DNA of 43,425 nucleotides from Haloferax elongans ATCC BAA-1513 (GCF_000336755.1 NZ_AOLK01000021.1:20827-64251); one strand, 5' to 3'; counted from the first letter of the stretch, positions 17,023-25,986 are shown. Made by a program: numbers and translations. Notes: generated by a model from the letters alone, not told the origin.

Positions 17023-18075
17023 ATGTCACTCAACACCCTCAAGCGACTCCTAGGCCGCGACGGCAGCGGGGGGAGTGGGACTGGCCCTCTCCCCGACGAT
17101 ATCGCGTCGCTCCGGGGCGGCATCCAGTCGGCGGTGTCGTCGCTCCGCGAGAGCGAGGCGGTTCGCTCCGCGCCGTTCTGGCTCCCGCCGTTCCTGCTGA
17201 TGGGCTTTTTCGTCTACGGCGCTATCGGCTGGAACGTCATCATCTCCTTTACCGACTTCGCGGGGCTGCAACTGCCGACGTACGACCCCACGGCGTTCGA
17301 CCTGGAGATGTACCGTCGCGCCCTCTCTGACGGCCAGTTCTGGCTCGCGACGCGGAACACGTTCGTGCTCCTCGTCTCGTTTACGGGACTCTCGCTGGCC
17401 GGTGGCCTCGGACTCGCCATCCTCGTCGACCGGGGCATTCGCTTCGAGAACTGGTTCCGAACCATCTACCTGCTGCCGTTCAGCCTGTCGTTCGTCGTGA
17501 CGGCGGTGTTCTGGCGGTGGATGTACAACTTCGATTCGGGCGTCATCAACGTCTTCCTTCGGGGAATCGGCCTCGATTTCCTCGCGTCGAAGTGGCTCGC
17601 TGGCGGCGTCGAACTGGGCGCGCTCAGTGCGATTCCGCTCGTTCCCGAGACGCTGCAGTTCAAGCTCTTCGCCGTCATCTTCGCGCTGCTCTGGCAGTTC
17701 AGCGGCTACGCGATGGTCGTGTATCTCGCTGGATTGCGGGCGATTCCCGACGACCAGTACGAGGCCGCGCGGGTCGACGGCGCATCGACGGTGCGGATGT
17801 ACCGCCGGGTCATTCTCCCGCAACTTCGCGCGTCGACCGTGAGCGCCGCCGTCGTCCTGATGGTGTTCGCGCTCAAGGCGTTCGACTTCCTGTACGTGAT
17901 GTTCGGGAACAACCCCGGCCCCACGGCAGACATCCTCTCGACGATGATGTACCGACAGGCGTTCGCCGCGAACGAGTGGGCCTACGGCTCTGCTATCGCC
18001 GTGGTCCTGTTCCTCGTGGCGCTGGCGGTGGTCGCACCATACCTCTACGGTGAGTACCGGCGGGGTGAACTATGA
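17023..18075 (+). CDS. Sugar ABC transporter permease, MalF-like
   Basis: A 350-residue CUT1 permease. A Gly/Ser-rich cytoplasmic N-terminus is followed by six or so membrane helices and the EAA loop EAARVDGASTVRMYRRVILP near residues 247-266, which contacts the ATPase. It pairs with the next permease, overlapping it by ATGA (18072-18075), so the two are translationally coupled. It forms half of the membrane channel for the sugar carried by the preceding binding protein. Confidence 0.93.
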   Translation: MSLNTLKRLLGRDGSGGSGTGPLPDDIASLRGGIQSAVSSLRESEAVRSAPFWLPPFLLMGFFVYGAIGWNVIISFTDFAGLQLPTYDPTAFDLEMYRRALSDGQFWLATRNTFVLLVSFTGLSLAGGLGLAILVDRGIRFENWFRTIYLLPFSLSFVVTAVFWRWMYNFDSGVINVFLRGIGLDFLASKWLAGGVELGALSAIPLVPETLQFKLFAVIFALLWQFSGYAMVVYLAGLRAIPDDQYEAARVDGASTVRMYRRVILPQLRASTVSAAVVLMVFALKAFDFLYVMFGNNPGPTADILSTMMYRQAFAANEWAYGSAIAVVLFLVALAVVAPYLYGEYRRGEL

Positions 18076-19031
18076 GCGTCCGCGACGACATCGCCGACCA
18101 ACTCGGTGTCGACCTCGAAGGGTTCGACCCGATTCGAGTCGTCCTTTACGGGACGCTCGTCGGCCTCGTGGCGTTCTACCTCTCGCCCCTCGAATCGGGG
18201 CTGATGACCGCGCTGAAGACCGAAGCCGAGTTCGCCACGTCGCCACCGTTCGTGCCGCCGACGGCGGACGGCTTCACGCTCGAACCCTTCAGCGTCGCCA
18301 TCGACACGCTCGCGTCGGCCATCCTGAACAGTATCATGCTCGCGGTTCCGGCGACGATTCTGTCGGCCCTGCTCGGGAGCTTCGCGGCCTACGGCCTCAC
18401 GAACTTCGAGTGGCGCGGCCAACTCGGCGTCGTCACGCTGTTCATCGCGGGTATCTTCATCCCGTACCAGGCCGTGCTGATTCCGCTGTCGCGGCTCTGG
18501 GCTATCGTGAACACGAAGGAGTTGCTCGCGCCCATCCTCGACATCACGCTGTTCTCGGTGCAGGTGCCCGTCCTCGGAACGGTCGAACTCGCGACGCACC
18601 CGCACTACGCGAGCATCATCAACCTCATCATCACCCACGCGGCGTACGGGATTCCCATCACGACGCTCCTGTTCCGGAGCTACTACAAGAAGCTCTCGAC
18701 GGAGATGCTGGAGGCGGCACGCCTCGATGGCGCGAGCGCCTTTACGGTCTACCGCCGTATCGTGCTCCCGCTTTCGACGCCGATGTTCGCGGTGACGCTC
18801 ATCTACCAGTTCACGCAGATTTGGAACGACCTGCTGTTCGCGCTGGTCATCATCCCCTCGGGGTCCGGCCCCGCGGCGGTGGCGACCATCGCGCTCAACG
18901 AACTGACGGGTGGCATCATCCAGACGTTCAACACGCAGATGGCCGGTGCCTTCGTCGCCGCCCTGCCGACGTTGCTCGTCTACATCCTGTTCGGCGACAA
19001 GTTCGCCAAGGGGGTCGCAGGCGAAGCATGA
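18072..19031 (+). CDS. Sugar ABC transporter permease, MalG-like
   Basis: A 319-residue CUT1 permease with about six membrane helices and the EAA loop EAARLDGASAFTVYRRIVLP around residues 214-233. It starts inside the end of the MalF-like gene. A 63-bp spacer, without any sign of a separate promoter, separates it from the ATPase gene, so all four genes probably share one mRNA. Confidence 0.93.
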   Translation: MSVRDDIADQLGVDLEGFDPIRVVLYGTLVGLVAFYLSPLESGLMTALKTEAEFATSPPFVPPTADGFTLEPFSVAIDTLASAILNSIMLAVPATILSALLGSFAAYGLTNFEWRGQLGVVTLFIAGIFIPYQAVLIPLSRLWAIVNTKELLAPILDITLFSVQVPVLGTVELATHPHYASIINLIITHAAYGIPITTLLFRSYYKKLSTEMLEAARLDGASAFTVYRRIVLPLSTPMFAVTLIYQFTQIWNDLLFALVIIPSGSGPAAVATIALNELTGGIIQTFNTQMAGAFVAALPTLLVYILFGDKFAKGVAGEA

Positions 19032-19094
19032 ACGCCGCGTCCACCCACTCCAGCGTAGCACCGCAGACGACCACCACGACACCAACACAGACCC

Positions 19095-20234
19095 ATGGCT
19101 GACCTCACACTCGACCACGTATCGAAGTTCTTCGACGACGACGGCTCGAAGGTTGTCGCCGTCGACGACGCCTCGGTGACTATCGAAGACGGGGAATTCC
19201 TCGTCCTCGTCGGTCCCTCGGGGTGTGGCAAGTCCACGACGCTCCGAATGATTGCCGGCTTAGAGACCGTCTCCGAGGGGCAGATTCGCCTCGGCGACGA
19301 CCGCATGGACAACAAACCGCCCCGCGACCGGGACATCGCGATGGTGTTCCAGTCGTACGCGCTCTACCCGCACATGTCGGTTCGGGGCAACATGCGATTC
19401 GGCCTCGAAGAATCGACCGACATGGCCGACGGCGAAATCGACTCGCTCGTCGAAGAGACCGCCGAAATGCTCGGTATTGACGACCTCCTCGGTCGCAAGC
19501 CCGGCGAACTCTCCGGCGGGCAGCAACAGCGCGTCGCCCTCGGCCGCGCCATCGTCCGCGATCCCGAAGTGTTCCTGATGGACGAGCCGCTGTCGAACCT
19601 CGACGCGAAACTCCGTTCGCAGATGCGGACGGAACTCCAGCGCCTGCAGGAAGACCTCGGCGTCACCACTGTCTACGTCACCCACGACCAGACGGAGGCG
19701 ATGACGATGGGCGACCGAATCGCCATCCTCAACGACGGCGAACTCCAGCAGGTCGCCACGCCGCTGGAAGCCTACCACCGCCCGGCGAACCGCTTCGTCG
19801 CGGGCTTTATCGGCGAACCGTCGATGAACTTCTTCCAGATGGAAGTCCACGGCGACACCCTCGCCGACGACTCGTTCACCTACTCGCTGTCGCCCGAGTC
19901 GGAGGATGCCGTCTCGGGAAGCGAGCACGTGACGCTCGGTATTCGCCCGGAAGACGTGGAACTCGTCGCCGACGGCAGCGCCGACCACACCTACGAGACG
20001 ACCGTGGACGTTGTCGAACCGATGGGCAACGAAAACGCCGTCTACCTCGACTTTGGCGACGAATCCCGCTTCGTCGCGACTGTCGGTGGGATGCGCCGTG
20101 TTGAGGCGGGTGAGACCGTCTACGCCCACATTCCCGAAGACGCCGTTCACCTGTTCGACGCGTCCAGCGGTGACGCACTCAAAAACCGGTCGCTGGAGTC
20201 TGTCGAGTTAGCGGAACCTGAACCGCAGGCGTAG
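19095..20234 (+). CDS. Sugar ABC transporter ATP-binding protein (MsmX/UgpC type)
   Basis: A 379-residue ABC ATPase. It has Walker A GPSGCGKST, the Q-loop VFQSYALYPHMSV, signature LSGGQQQR, Walker B VFLMDEPLSNLD and the switch VTHD, followed by the C-terminal TOBE/regulatory domain of CUT1 ATPases (MNFFQMEV, LGIRPEDVEL). It powers the two permeases. A complete SBP-permease-permease-ATPase set is therefore present. A T-rich stretch soon after the stop (about 20250) could end the transcript. Confidence 0.95.
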   Translation: MADLTLDHVSKFFDDDGSKVVAVDDASVTIEDGEFLVLVGPSGCGKSTTLRMIAGLETVSEGQIRLGDDRMDNKPPRDRDIAMVFQSYALYPHMSVRGNMRFGLEESTDMADGEIDSLVEETAEMLGIDDLLGRKPGELSGGQQQRVALGRAIVRDPEVFLMDEPLSNLDAKLRSQMRTELQRLQEDLGVTTVYVTHDQTEAMTMGDRIAILNDGELQQVATPLEAYHRPANRFVAGFIGEPSMNFFQMEVHGDTLADDSFTYSLSPESEDAVSGSEHVTLGIRPEDVELVADGSADHTYETTVDVVEPMGNENAVYLDFGDESRFVATVGGMRRVEAGETVYAHIPEDAVHLFDASSGDALKNRSLESVELAEPEPQA

Positions 20235-20275
20235 ACGCTCGGGTCGAACGCTTCTTTTCGAGGCCGGGGGCGGGT

Positions 20276-20548
20276 TTACGGCAAGAAGACGAGGACCATG
20301 CCAGCCATACTCAACGCTGCTGCGAGAACCGCGCCCCACACTGTCCACGTGGGAAGAGTCTCTGGCCTGCTCCCGGTCGCAAGCTGATACCCGGTCGAGA
20401 CGACGAGTCCGACCCCGGCGACGACGAACAGCCCGGCACTGATGCTCATCGACCCACCACGGAGCGTTTGGAGACCGTTAACTGCGAGACTCACGCCGAC
20501 GATACTCATCGCCACCTGATGCAGTACAACTCTGTCCACGAGTGACAC
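20276..20548 (-). CDS. Small membrane protein, unknown function
   Basis: About 90 residues with three predicted membrane helices (around SIVGVSLAVNGL, GLFVVAGVGLVVS and WGAVLAAALSMAGMVLVF) and no soluble domain. The start is uncertain: GTG at 20548, GTG at 20539 or a TTG at 20566 are all in frame; I chose 20548. It lies 60 bp downstream of bolA on the same strand and may share its mRNA. I do not recognise it. Confidence 0.6.
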   Translation of the reverse strand: MSLVDRVVLHQVAMSIVGVSLAVNGLQTLRGGSMSISAGLFVVAGVGLVVSTGYQLATGSRPETLPTWTVWGAVLAAALSMAGMVLVFLP

Positions 20549-20608
20549 CTGACACCCTCGTGTCAATATTCTTGTGTTCGCCCGTCCTACAGACTCACTC
20601 CTACGGAC

Positions 20609-20872
20609 TCACTCCTCTCGTGCCTCGTACTCCTCGGGCGTGTAGGTCTTCAGTTCCATCGCGTGGATGTCCGTCGTCATGTGGTCGCCGAGGGCGTCGT
20701 AGACGAGTTGGTGCTGCTGGACCAGTGGCTTTCCTTCGAACGCGGGCGAGATGACGACGGCGGCGTAGTGGTCGTCTTCGTGATTCTCGTCGTAACTCCG
20801 CGGGCGAGAGACAGTCGCGTCGGCGTCTTCGATGTTCGACTCGATGAGTTCCTCGATGTCTGCGATATCCAT
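20609..20872 (-). CDS. bolA: BolA family protein
   Basis: An 87-residue BolA protein. It starts MDIADIEELIESNI and contains the family core: NHEDDHYAAVVISPAFEGKPLVQQHQ (seen as DHYAAVVISPAF and VQQHQLVYDAL), then IHAMELKTYTPEE. BolA proteins work with monothiol glutaredoxins in Fe-S cluster handling or act as stress regulators. The frame stays open upstream to 20944, but the ATG at 20872 gives the family start and has a TTTTTG box about 26-31 nt upstream on the minus strand. Confidence 0.9.
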   Translation of the reverse strand: MDIADIEELIESNIEDADATVSRPRSYDENHEDDHYAAVVISPAFEGKPLVQQHQLVYDALGDHMTTDIHAMELKTYTPEEYEAREE

Positions 20873-21098
20873 ACGCGTATTCGGGGCGGGCGGCGGCAAA
20901 AAGCGTCCGGGAACGTCGGTCGCGTTGCCGACCCATCGTGGCACCGAAAACGCACTCCGCCTCGTTTGTTTAGTGATATTATATGTGAGAAAATAGCGTG
21001 TGTGTTTCGAGACAGTCTATCGACCGATATGTTCCCACATTTTCGCTTTTAATAATCACAGCAGGACACTTATCGCGCCGACGCCGGTGCATCATCTC

Positions 21099-23390
21099 AT
21101 GCAACGCTCACGTCAACTGGACCGACTGTTACCGTCGACAGTTCGGGACAGTTTTCTGCGGAAACTCGCACTCGGCTTCGCGGTGACGGTCCTCGTCGTG
21201 GCCGTCGCAGGCGGGGTGACATATCTCACAGTCTCGGACGAACTAACAGAAAACAGACAGGCAGAACTGAAGGCCACGGCCGGTCAGCAGGCCGAGCAGA
21301 CTCAAAGTTGGTTCCGCGAGCGCGCCCAGTCGGCGCGGATGCTCTCGCAGTACGAAATTCTCTGGAACGGTGACCACGACGAGATATCCCAGTTCTTCAC
21401 CAAAGAGCGCTCGAAACTCCCCGACGACGTCCACGCGATTCACTTCGTCAACACCGAGACGAATACGGTCGTCGCAAGTTCGTCGAAGGTCCGCCGCGGC
21501 GGCAGCGCGATTCCGAACGACGTGGACTTCGTCACCGGGTCGCTGACCGTCGGGGACCACGACCCAACCGCGACGACCGAGGTGTACGAACGCCCCGGAA
21601 CCAAACTCGTCTCGTTCGTGAGCGCCGTGCCGGGCCTCGCAGACCGCGCAATCGTCGTCGAAGCCGACATCACGGGCCTCACGCAGTCGTTCGAGACGCC
21701 CGCCGAAGGGAGTTTCACGTCGCTCGTCTCGACGAACGGCGCGGTCGAAGCCGGAACTGGCTCGCTCGCGGGCGACGACTACCCGGCGTCGGAATTTGAA
21801 ATCCTCGCGGCCGCCTTCGAAGGCAACCGCGGCGTGAAGACCGTCGCAGCGAACAGCGTCATCGACGAGCGCCACCTCGTCGCCTATGCCCCCGCCGGCG
21901 ACCACATGGCCGTCCTCGTCCACGTCCCCACAGCGAGCGCGTACTCGCTCGGCCGAACCGTCGGGCTTCTCGTCGCCGCACTCGTCTTTGTCTCGGTCGT
22001 CACACTCGCCGGCTTGGGTGCGGTCGTCAACGCGAACACCGCAAAACCGCTCGAACAGCTCTCCGGGCGCGTCGACCGGCTCCGCGATGGCGACCTCGAT
22101 GTCGACCTCCCGACGTGGCGAACCGACGAACTCGGGGCTGTCGTCGCTGGCATCGACCAACTCCGGACCGACCTCGCCGAGCAGCGCGCTGACGCCGAGG
22201 ATTACGGCGAGCGAATCAGTCGCGCCGCCGACGGTGACCTTTCGGTTCGACTGCCGACCGACTCGACCAGCCAAGACATGCGCGTCGTCGCCGAATCGTA
22301 CAATGAGATGATGGAGGCGGTCGAATCGACCGTGGACTCGGTCGCCGAGTTCGGTACCGAAGTCACGGCCCGCAGCAACGACGTGGCGCAGGCGACCGCC
22401 GAAGTCAGAGATGCCGCCGACCAAGTTGCGCGCTCGGTCGAGCAGATTTCGAGTGGGGCCGAAGAGCAGACCGACAACCTCGTCGCACTCTCCGGTGAGA
22501 TGGACGAACTCTCGGCGTCGGTCGAGCAGGTCGCGGCCTCCGCGGGCGACCTCGCGGCGCTTTCGGCCGAGACCGCAGACCGAACCGAGACTGGTATCGA
22601 CGCCGCCTCCGCCGCCCTCGACGGGATGGACGACATCCGCGACGAGACGGCCAAGACGGTCGAAGAGGTCGAAGCTCTCGACGAGCGCCTCGCCGAAATC
22701 GAATCTATCTCCGACGTTATCTCCGGTCTCGCCGAGCAGACGAACATCCTCGCACTCAACGCCTCTATCGAGGCGGCACGGGCGGGCGAAGCGGGCGAAG
22801 GCTTCGCCGTCGTCTCCGAGGAGGTCAAGCAACTCGCCGAGGAGAGCCAAGAGTACGCCGCGACGATTGCGGAACTCGTCTCTGACCTCCAAGACCAGCG
22901 GGCCGTCGTCGTCGAGCGTATCGACCAGATGCGGGAACGCGTGACCGACGAGTCCGAGGCGGTCGAAGAGGCGATTTCGTCGCTCGACGGCGTCGTCGAC
23001 CGCGTCGAAGAGACACACCACAGTGTCGCCGAAATCGACAACGCGACGGACCAGCAGGCCGAAACTACACAGGAAGTACTCGGGATGGCAGACGAAGTCG
23101 CCAGCATCGGCGAGGAGACGACGAGCGAGGCCGAAAGCGTCTCCGCGGCCGTCGAAGAGCAGGCCGCCAGATTGCAAGAAGTCGCCGGGGTCGCAACCGA
23201 CCTCGTCGAGAGCGCGGCCGACCTCGACGACGCGCTTGCACAGTTCGACGTGGATGCGTCGGTTGGTGGCGCCGAACTGGACGCGTCGGTCGGTGACTCC
23301 GAACTGGATGCGTCCGTCGGTGAGACAGAACGCTCGATAACTGACGAGACCGAGGAACCTGTCGACGCGCCGCCAGCGGCAGACGACTAA
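21099..23390 (+). CDS. Membrane methyl-accepting chemotaxis transducer (Htr)
   Basis: A 763-residue transducer from the ATG at 21099. A membrane helix at about 24-48 is followed by an extracellular Cache-like sensor, a second helix around 285-310, HAMP ([16 protein letters not shown]) and a second HAMP-like segment ([10 protein letters not shown]). A long coiled-coil signalling domain follows with the CheA/CheW hairpin tip around [17 protein letters not shown]. It would relay an external signal to CheA to bias archaellum rotation. An ACTTAT box at 21068-21073 supports a leaderless start. The C-terminus carries three 9-residue repeats (see the repeat entry). Confidence 0.92.
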   Translation: MQRSRQLDRLLPSTVRDSFLRKLALGFAVTVLVVAVAGGVTYLTVSDELTENRQAELKATAGQQAEQTQSWFRERAQSARMLSQYEILWNGDHDEISQFFTKERSKLPDDVHAIHFVNTETNTVVASSSKVRRGGSAIPNDVDFVTGSLTVGDHDPTATTEVYERPGTKLVSFVSAVPGLADRAIVVEADITGLTQSFETPAEGSFTSLVSTNGAVEAGTGSLAGDDYPASEFEILAAAFEGNRGVKTVAANSVIDERHLVAYAPAGDHMAVLVHVPTASAYSLGRTVGLLVAALVFVSVVTLAGLGAVVNANTAKPLEQLSGRVDRLRDGDLDVDLPTWRTDELGAVVAGIDQLRTDLAEQRADAEDYGERISRAADGDLSVRLPTDSTSQDMRVVAESYNEMMEAVESTVDSVAEFGTEVTARSNDVAQATAEVRDAADQVARSVEQISSGAEEQTDNLVALSGEMDELSASVEQVAASAGDLAALSAETADRTETGIDAASAALDGMDDIRDETAKTVEEVEALDERLAEIESISDVISGLAEQTNILALNASIEAARAGEAGEGFAVVSEEVKQLAEESQEYAATIAELVSDLQDQRAVVVERIDQMRERVTDESEAVEEAISSLDGVVDRVEETHHSVAEIDNATDQQAETTQEVLGMADEVASIGEETTSEAESVSAAVEEQAARLQEVAGVATDLVESAADLDDALAQFDVDASVGGAELDASVGDSELDASVGETERSITDETEEPVDAPPAADD
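23253..23333 (+). repeat. Three 27-bp tandem repeats at the transducer C-terminus
   Basis: Three in-frame 27-bp units encode [18 protein letters not shown] and DASVGETER. The third-position differences (GAT/GAC, GTC/GTT) show they are not a recent exact duplication. They lie between the signalling domain and the acidic tail, where other transducers carry adaptation-enzyme tethers. Confidence 0.85.
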
Positions 23391-23471
23391 CTCATTCCCA
23401 CCACTCTCGTTTCTTGCTTCTCGCTTCTCGATTCGTCTCGCGAGCGTCGGCTTCGCTCCTCGGTACGGAGG

Positions 23472-23478
23472 TTTTTAT
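23472..23478 (+). promoter_or_regulatory. TATA box for the gene at 23502
   Basis: TTTTTAT lies 24-30 nt before the GTG at 23502, which is why that start is preferred over the in-frame TTG at 23478. Confidence 0.5.
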
Positions 23479-23501
23479 TGGATGCCGCCTCAGCACGACC
23501 T

Positions 23502-23933
23502 GTGACAGACGGGACGACTCCGCTCTCGGCCGCACTCCACGACGCCGAGCGCGTGCTGGAGGACGAACACGACCGACTCATCACCGTCGTCGGGCAGTGC
23601 GCAGACGCCGTCGCCGCCGAGTGGGACGGCGACTCGGTGACCGACCGTGACAGCGTCGTGCCGCCGTTCGCCCGGGCACTCGATGGGTCGGGTGCGCTGT
23701 CGAGACTCCCGCGTGCGCTCGCAGACGCGGTGACTGCGGCAGGCCGACCGATGCCAGCGCCGCCCGTCGCGGCCCCGCCGTACGTGGCCGTGACTGGAGA
23801 GGGCGTCGTGTTGCGGGCGACGGTCGGCGACGAGCGACTGGTGATTCGTCTCCGAACCTTCGATGTCGTTCCGGGTGACCCGACACGCTACGTCAGACGG
23901 GATGGCGTGTCGGTCGAACTCGAAGCACACTGA
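23502..23933 (+). CDS. Conserved haloarchaeal hypothetical protein
   Basis: A 143-residue soluble protein with no motif I can tie to a function. The N-terminal half is helical (ALHDAERVLEDEHDRLI), a Pro/Ala-rich hinge (MPAPPVAAPPYVAV) follows, and the C-terminal half reads as beta strands (GVVLRATVGDERLVIRLRTF). The GTG at 23502 is chosen from the TATA spacing. It ends about 85 bp before the TnpB element. Confidence 0.7.
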   Translation: MTDGTTPLSAALHDAERVLEDEHDRLITVVGQCADAVAAEWDGDSVTDRDSVVPPFARALDGSGALSRLPRALADAVTAAGRPMPAPPVAAPPYVAVTGEGVVLRATVGDERLVIRLRTFDVVPGDPTRYVRRDGVSVELEAH

Positions 23934-23989
23934 CGGTCGCCGTCGAAACGGTCGCCTCGTCCCCGGTGCTCGTTGGTCGGTTGCGTTGT

Positions 23990-24019
23990 CTCCTCGTGCA
24001 ATTACGGAAGTGCGAGGAG
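23990..24019 (+). repeat. Inverted repeat next to the left end of the TnpB element
   Basis: CTCCTCG (23990-23996) and CGAGGAG (24013-24019) form 7-bp perfect arms around a 16-nt loop, immediately before the conserved left-end hairpin. It may belong to the element or to host DNA; the exact left boundary is not visible. Confidence 0.4.
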
Positions 24020-24023
24020 AAAG

Positions 24024-24043
24024 CCCCGTCCTTTAGGGCGGGG
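24024..24043 (+). repeat. Left-end hairpin of the TnpB element
   Basis: An 8-bp stem with one G-T wobble and a TTTA loop. In IS200/IS605 elements such imperfect hairpins are bound by TnpA as single-stranded DNA. Confidence 0.75.
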
Positions 24044-24147
24044 ATGAATCCGACATAATTCTCCACAACCAACGTTCGATTGCAGGGTTGGATATTCCAC
24101 ACTGTGTAATCCATACGTTCAAGTAACTACTCTAACATAGGTTACGT

Positions 24148-25428
24148 ATGGCGAAACAGGCCGTCACCCGCACCTACACTGCTTCCATACGGAACCAGCA
24201 ACAGGTGTCAGACGACCTTGATTCGCTCGGGTTCTCAGCCTCGAAACTCTGGAACGTCGGACGGTGGACGTGTGACCGCGTATGGTCTGAGATAGGTCAC
24301 ATTCCCGGTCATAACGAACTCACCTCGTACCTGAAGTCGCACGAACGCTACGATGACCTGCATTCTCAGTCAAGTCAGCAAGTCCTTCAAGAACTCGCTG
24401 AAGCGTTCAACGGCTGGTACACAAAACGACGCAACGGAGACACGAGGGCAAACCCACCGAAGTACCGCAAACACAACGACGAACACCCCCGTTCAACGGT
24501 CACGTTCAAAGCCGCCGGATTCAAACTCGACACCAAGTACGAGAGAGTCCGCCTCAGCAAAGGCTCCAACCTCAAGGACTACTGGTCGGACTTCATCCTC
24601 TGCGAGTACCAGACTCGCCCCGACGTTGACCTCTCCACCGTAGAGAGCGTCCAACAGGTTCGAGCGGTTTGGACTGGTGACGAGTGGGAACTGCACTTCG
24701 TCTGTAAGGTCGAAATCGAGGTTGCTGAATCTCCCGGTGAGAAGACCGTGGGTGTTGACCTCGGTATCAACAACTTTGCCGCGCTCGCCTACGAAGACGG
24801 TCACAGCGAACTGTACCCGCTCAACTGCTTGAAACAGGACGACTACTACTTCAGCAAGCGAATTGCTCGGTGTGACGACTCGGACTCAGAGCAAGCCAAT
24901 CGGTTGAACCAGAAGAAGTCGGCTCGCCGCACTCACTACTTCCACACCCTCTCCAAGCACATCGTTGAACGGTGTGTGGGCGAGGGTGTTGGAACGATTG
25001 TGGTGGGCAACCTCTCCGGCATCCGCGAGGACGAGGAGAACGACGAGTCGGAGAATTGGGGCAAGCACGGCAACCTTGACTTGCACTCGTGGGCGTTCGA
25101 CCGCTTCACCTCGATGCTTGAGTACAAAGCCGAGATGGAAGGCATCGTGGTGGAACGGGTGTCTGAGAGAGACACATCCAAATCGTGTTCGTGTTGTGGC
25201 CGGAAGCGTGACGCGAACCGTGTTGAACGCGGGTTGTACGTCTGTGATGGGTGCGGGATGGTGGCGAACGCTGACGTGAATGGTGCTGAGAACATTCGAC
25301 AGAAAGTATCTCCGAGTCTCGCCTGTGATGGGGGAGATAGGAGTAACGGCTGGTTGGCACAGCCTTCGACGTACCTGTTCGATTCAGAGAGCGGATGCTT
25401 CGCACCGCGAGAACAGGCAACGTCGTAA
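24148..25428 (+). CDS. tnpB: TnpB RNA-guided nuclease (IS1341-type)
   Basis: A 426-residue TnpB, the RNA-guided endonuclease family ancestral to Cas12. The N-terminal helical/WED region is followed by the split RuvC domain. The first catalytic Asp is Asp204 (VGVDLGINN) and the last is Asp376 (NADVNGAENI). The zinc finger CSCCGRKRDANR to CDGCG lies between. At the usual RuvC-II glutamate position the sequence is VVGNLSG, with Gly287; the nearest acidic residue is Glu294. The length is full and there is no frameshift, so the gene looks intact. It probably cuts target DNA specified by the RNA transcribed across the right end. Confidence 0.92.
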   Translation: MAKQAVTRTYTASIRNQQQVSDDLDSLGFSASKLWNVGRWTCDRVWSEIGHIPGHNELTSYLKSHERYDDLHSQSSQQVLQELAEAFNGWYTKRRNGDTRANPPKYRKHNDEHPRSTVTFKAAGFKLDTKYERVRLSKGSNLKDYWSDFILCEYQTRPDVDLSTVESVQQVRAVWTGDEWELHFVCKVEIEVAESPGEKTVGVDLGINNFAALAYEDGHSELYPLNCLKQDDYYFSKRIARCDDSDSEQANRLNQKKSARRTHYFHTLSKHIVERCVGEGVGTIVVGNLSGIREDEENDESENWGKHGNLDLHSWAFDRFTSMLEYKAEMEGIVVERVSERDTSKSCSCCGRKRDANRVERGLYVCDGCGMVANADVNGAENIRQKVSPSLACDGGDRSNGWLAQPSTYLFDSESGCFAPREQATS

Positions 25429-25505
25429 ACCACAATATCCCAACAGCGGTCGGGAATCCTCGCGCTTCAGCGCGGGGAGGATGTCAAATCTGGTAGCGAC
25501 GAACG
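25345..25505 (+). ncRNA. Predicted omega RNA (reRNA) with guide
   Basis: In TnpB systems the guide RNA comes from the 3' part of tnpB and the right end, with the guide being the first ~16-20 nt outside the element. Here the right-end hairpin is at 25458-25477, the element ends near 25488, and the predicted guide would begin with the bases ATCTGGTAGCGACG. The 5' end is a guess based on RNAs of about 150 nt in related systems. Confidence 0.5.
25458..25477 (+). repeat. Right-end hairpin of the TnpB element
   Basis: An 8-bp stem with one wobble and a TTCA loop. It mirrors the left end in stem length and in having a single wobble, and lies 29 bp after the tnpB stop. Confidence 0.75.
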
Positions 25506-25807
25506 TCGTCTCGCGGTGGGGCCTGTGACTGCCCGGTCATCTCCTCGTAGGTCATCCCCGAGAGGTACTCGTCGTAGGTGACGTCGTAGCCCTGCCGGAG
25601 GTGGAAGTCCAGTTGGCCACGGTCGAGCGACGACTGAAAGAGGACGTGAATCGCTCGCCGAACGAGTTCGTCGGTGTCTTCGGGGTCGAACAGCGCGACG
25701 AGCATGGCGAGTTCGTGGCGCGTCTCACGGTCCAGCGACACGTCGAGGTCGCTGCCGAGGTCGCTGTAGGCATCTTGCACGTCGTCGGAGAGTTCGTCGA
25801 GCGTCAT
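25484..25807 (-). CDS. Conserved haloarchaeal hypothetical protein, 3' end at the TnpB element
   Basis: A 107-residue soluble, helical, acidic protein: LDELSDDVQDAYSDLGSDLDVSL, an ARG/DELVRRAIHVLFQSSL core, and a C-terminus ending DVRRYQI. No function is recognised. The stop codon (25484-25486) lies inside the conserved GATGTCAA right end of the TnpB element, so the element appears to supply the stop. The native C-terminus may have been longer or slightly different. The start is the ATG at 25807; the gene is divergent from the lipoprotein at 25987. Confidence 0.75.
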   Translation of the reverse strand: MTLDELSDDVQDAYSDLGSDLDVSLDRETRHELAMLVALFDPEDTDELVRRAIHVLFQSSLDRGQLDFHLRQGYDVTYDEYLSGMTYEEMTGQSQAPPRDDVRRYQI

Positions 25808-25986
25808 CGCCCGTGGATGGGGTAGTCACGGCCATACGAGTTTCGACCGAGCTGACGGCGTGCCGACACGCATTCGCGGACCGAATTTGGTAGAGAGTCG
25901 AAAGAGAGTTTGTAGTGACTTAATCCAGAGTGTGGTGAGATGTTAAAAAAGTAATATCCCCGGACAACGGCTCCTTTCACTCGACG

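Larger units (their letters stand above)
24020..25490 (+). mobile_element. IS1341-type (IS200/IS605 superfamily) TnpB-only element
   Basis: The element consists of a left-end hairpin, a tnpB gene and a right-end hairpin, with no tnpA. The left end reads CCCCGTCC-TTTA-GGGCGGGG (24024-24043) followed by ATGAAT. The right end reads CCTCGCGC-TTCA-GCGCGGGG (25458-25477) followed by AGGATGTCAA. Both match the subterminal structures I know from haloarchaeal elements of this type. These elements leave no target duplication. The boundaries are approximate to a few bases. Without TnpA it could only move with help from a related transposase. Confidence 0.88.

Noticed and set aside
21000..21098. Upstream extension of the transducer to 21000
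   Set aside because: The extension lacks a signal or helix, while the ATG at 21099 has a TATA box 26-31 nt upstream.
24148..25428. Possible cargo or CRISPR-like function of the TnpB gene
   Set aside because: There is no TnpA, no Cas gene and no array; the simple explanation is a stand-alone IS1341-type element.
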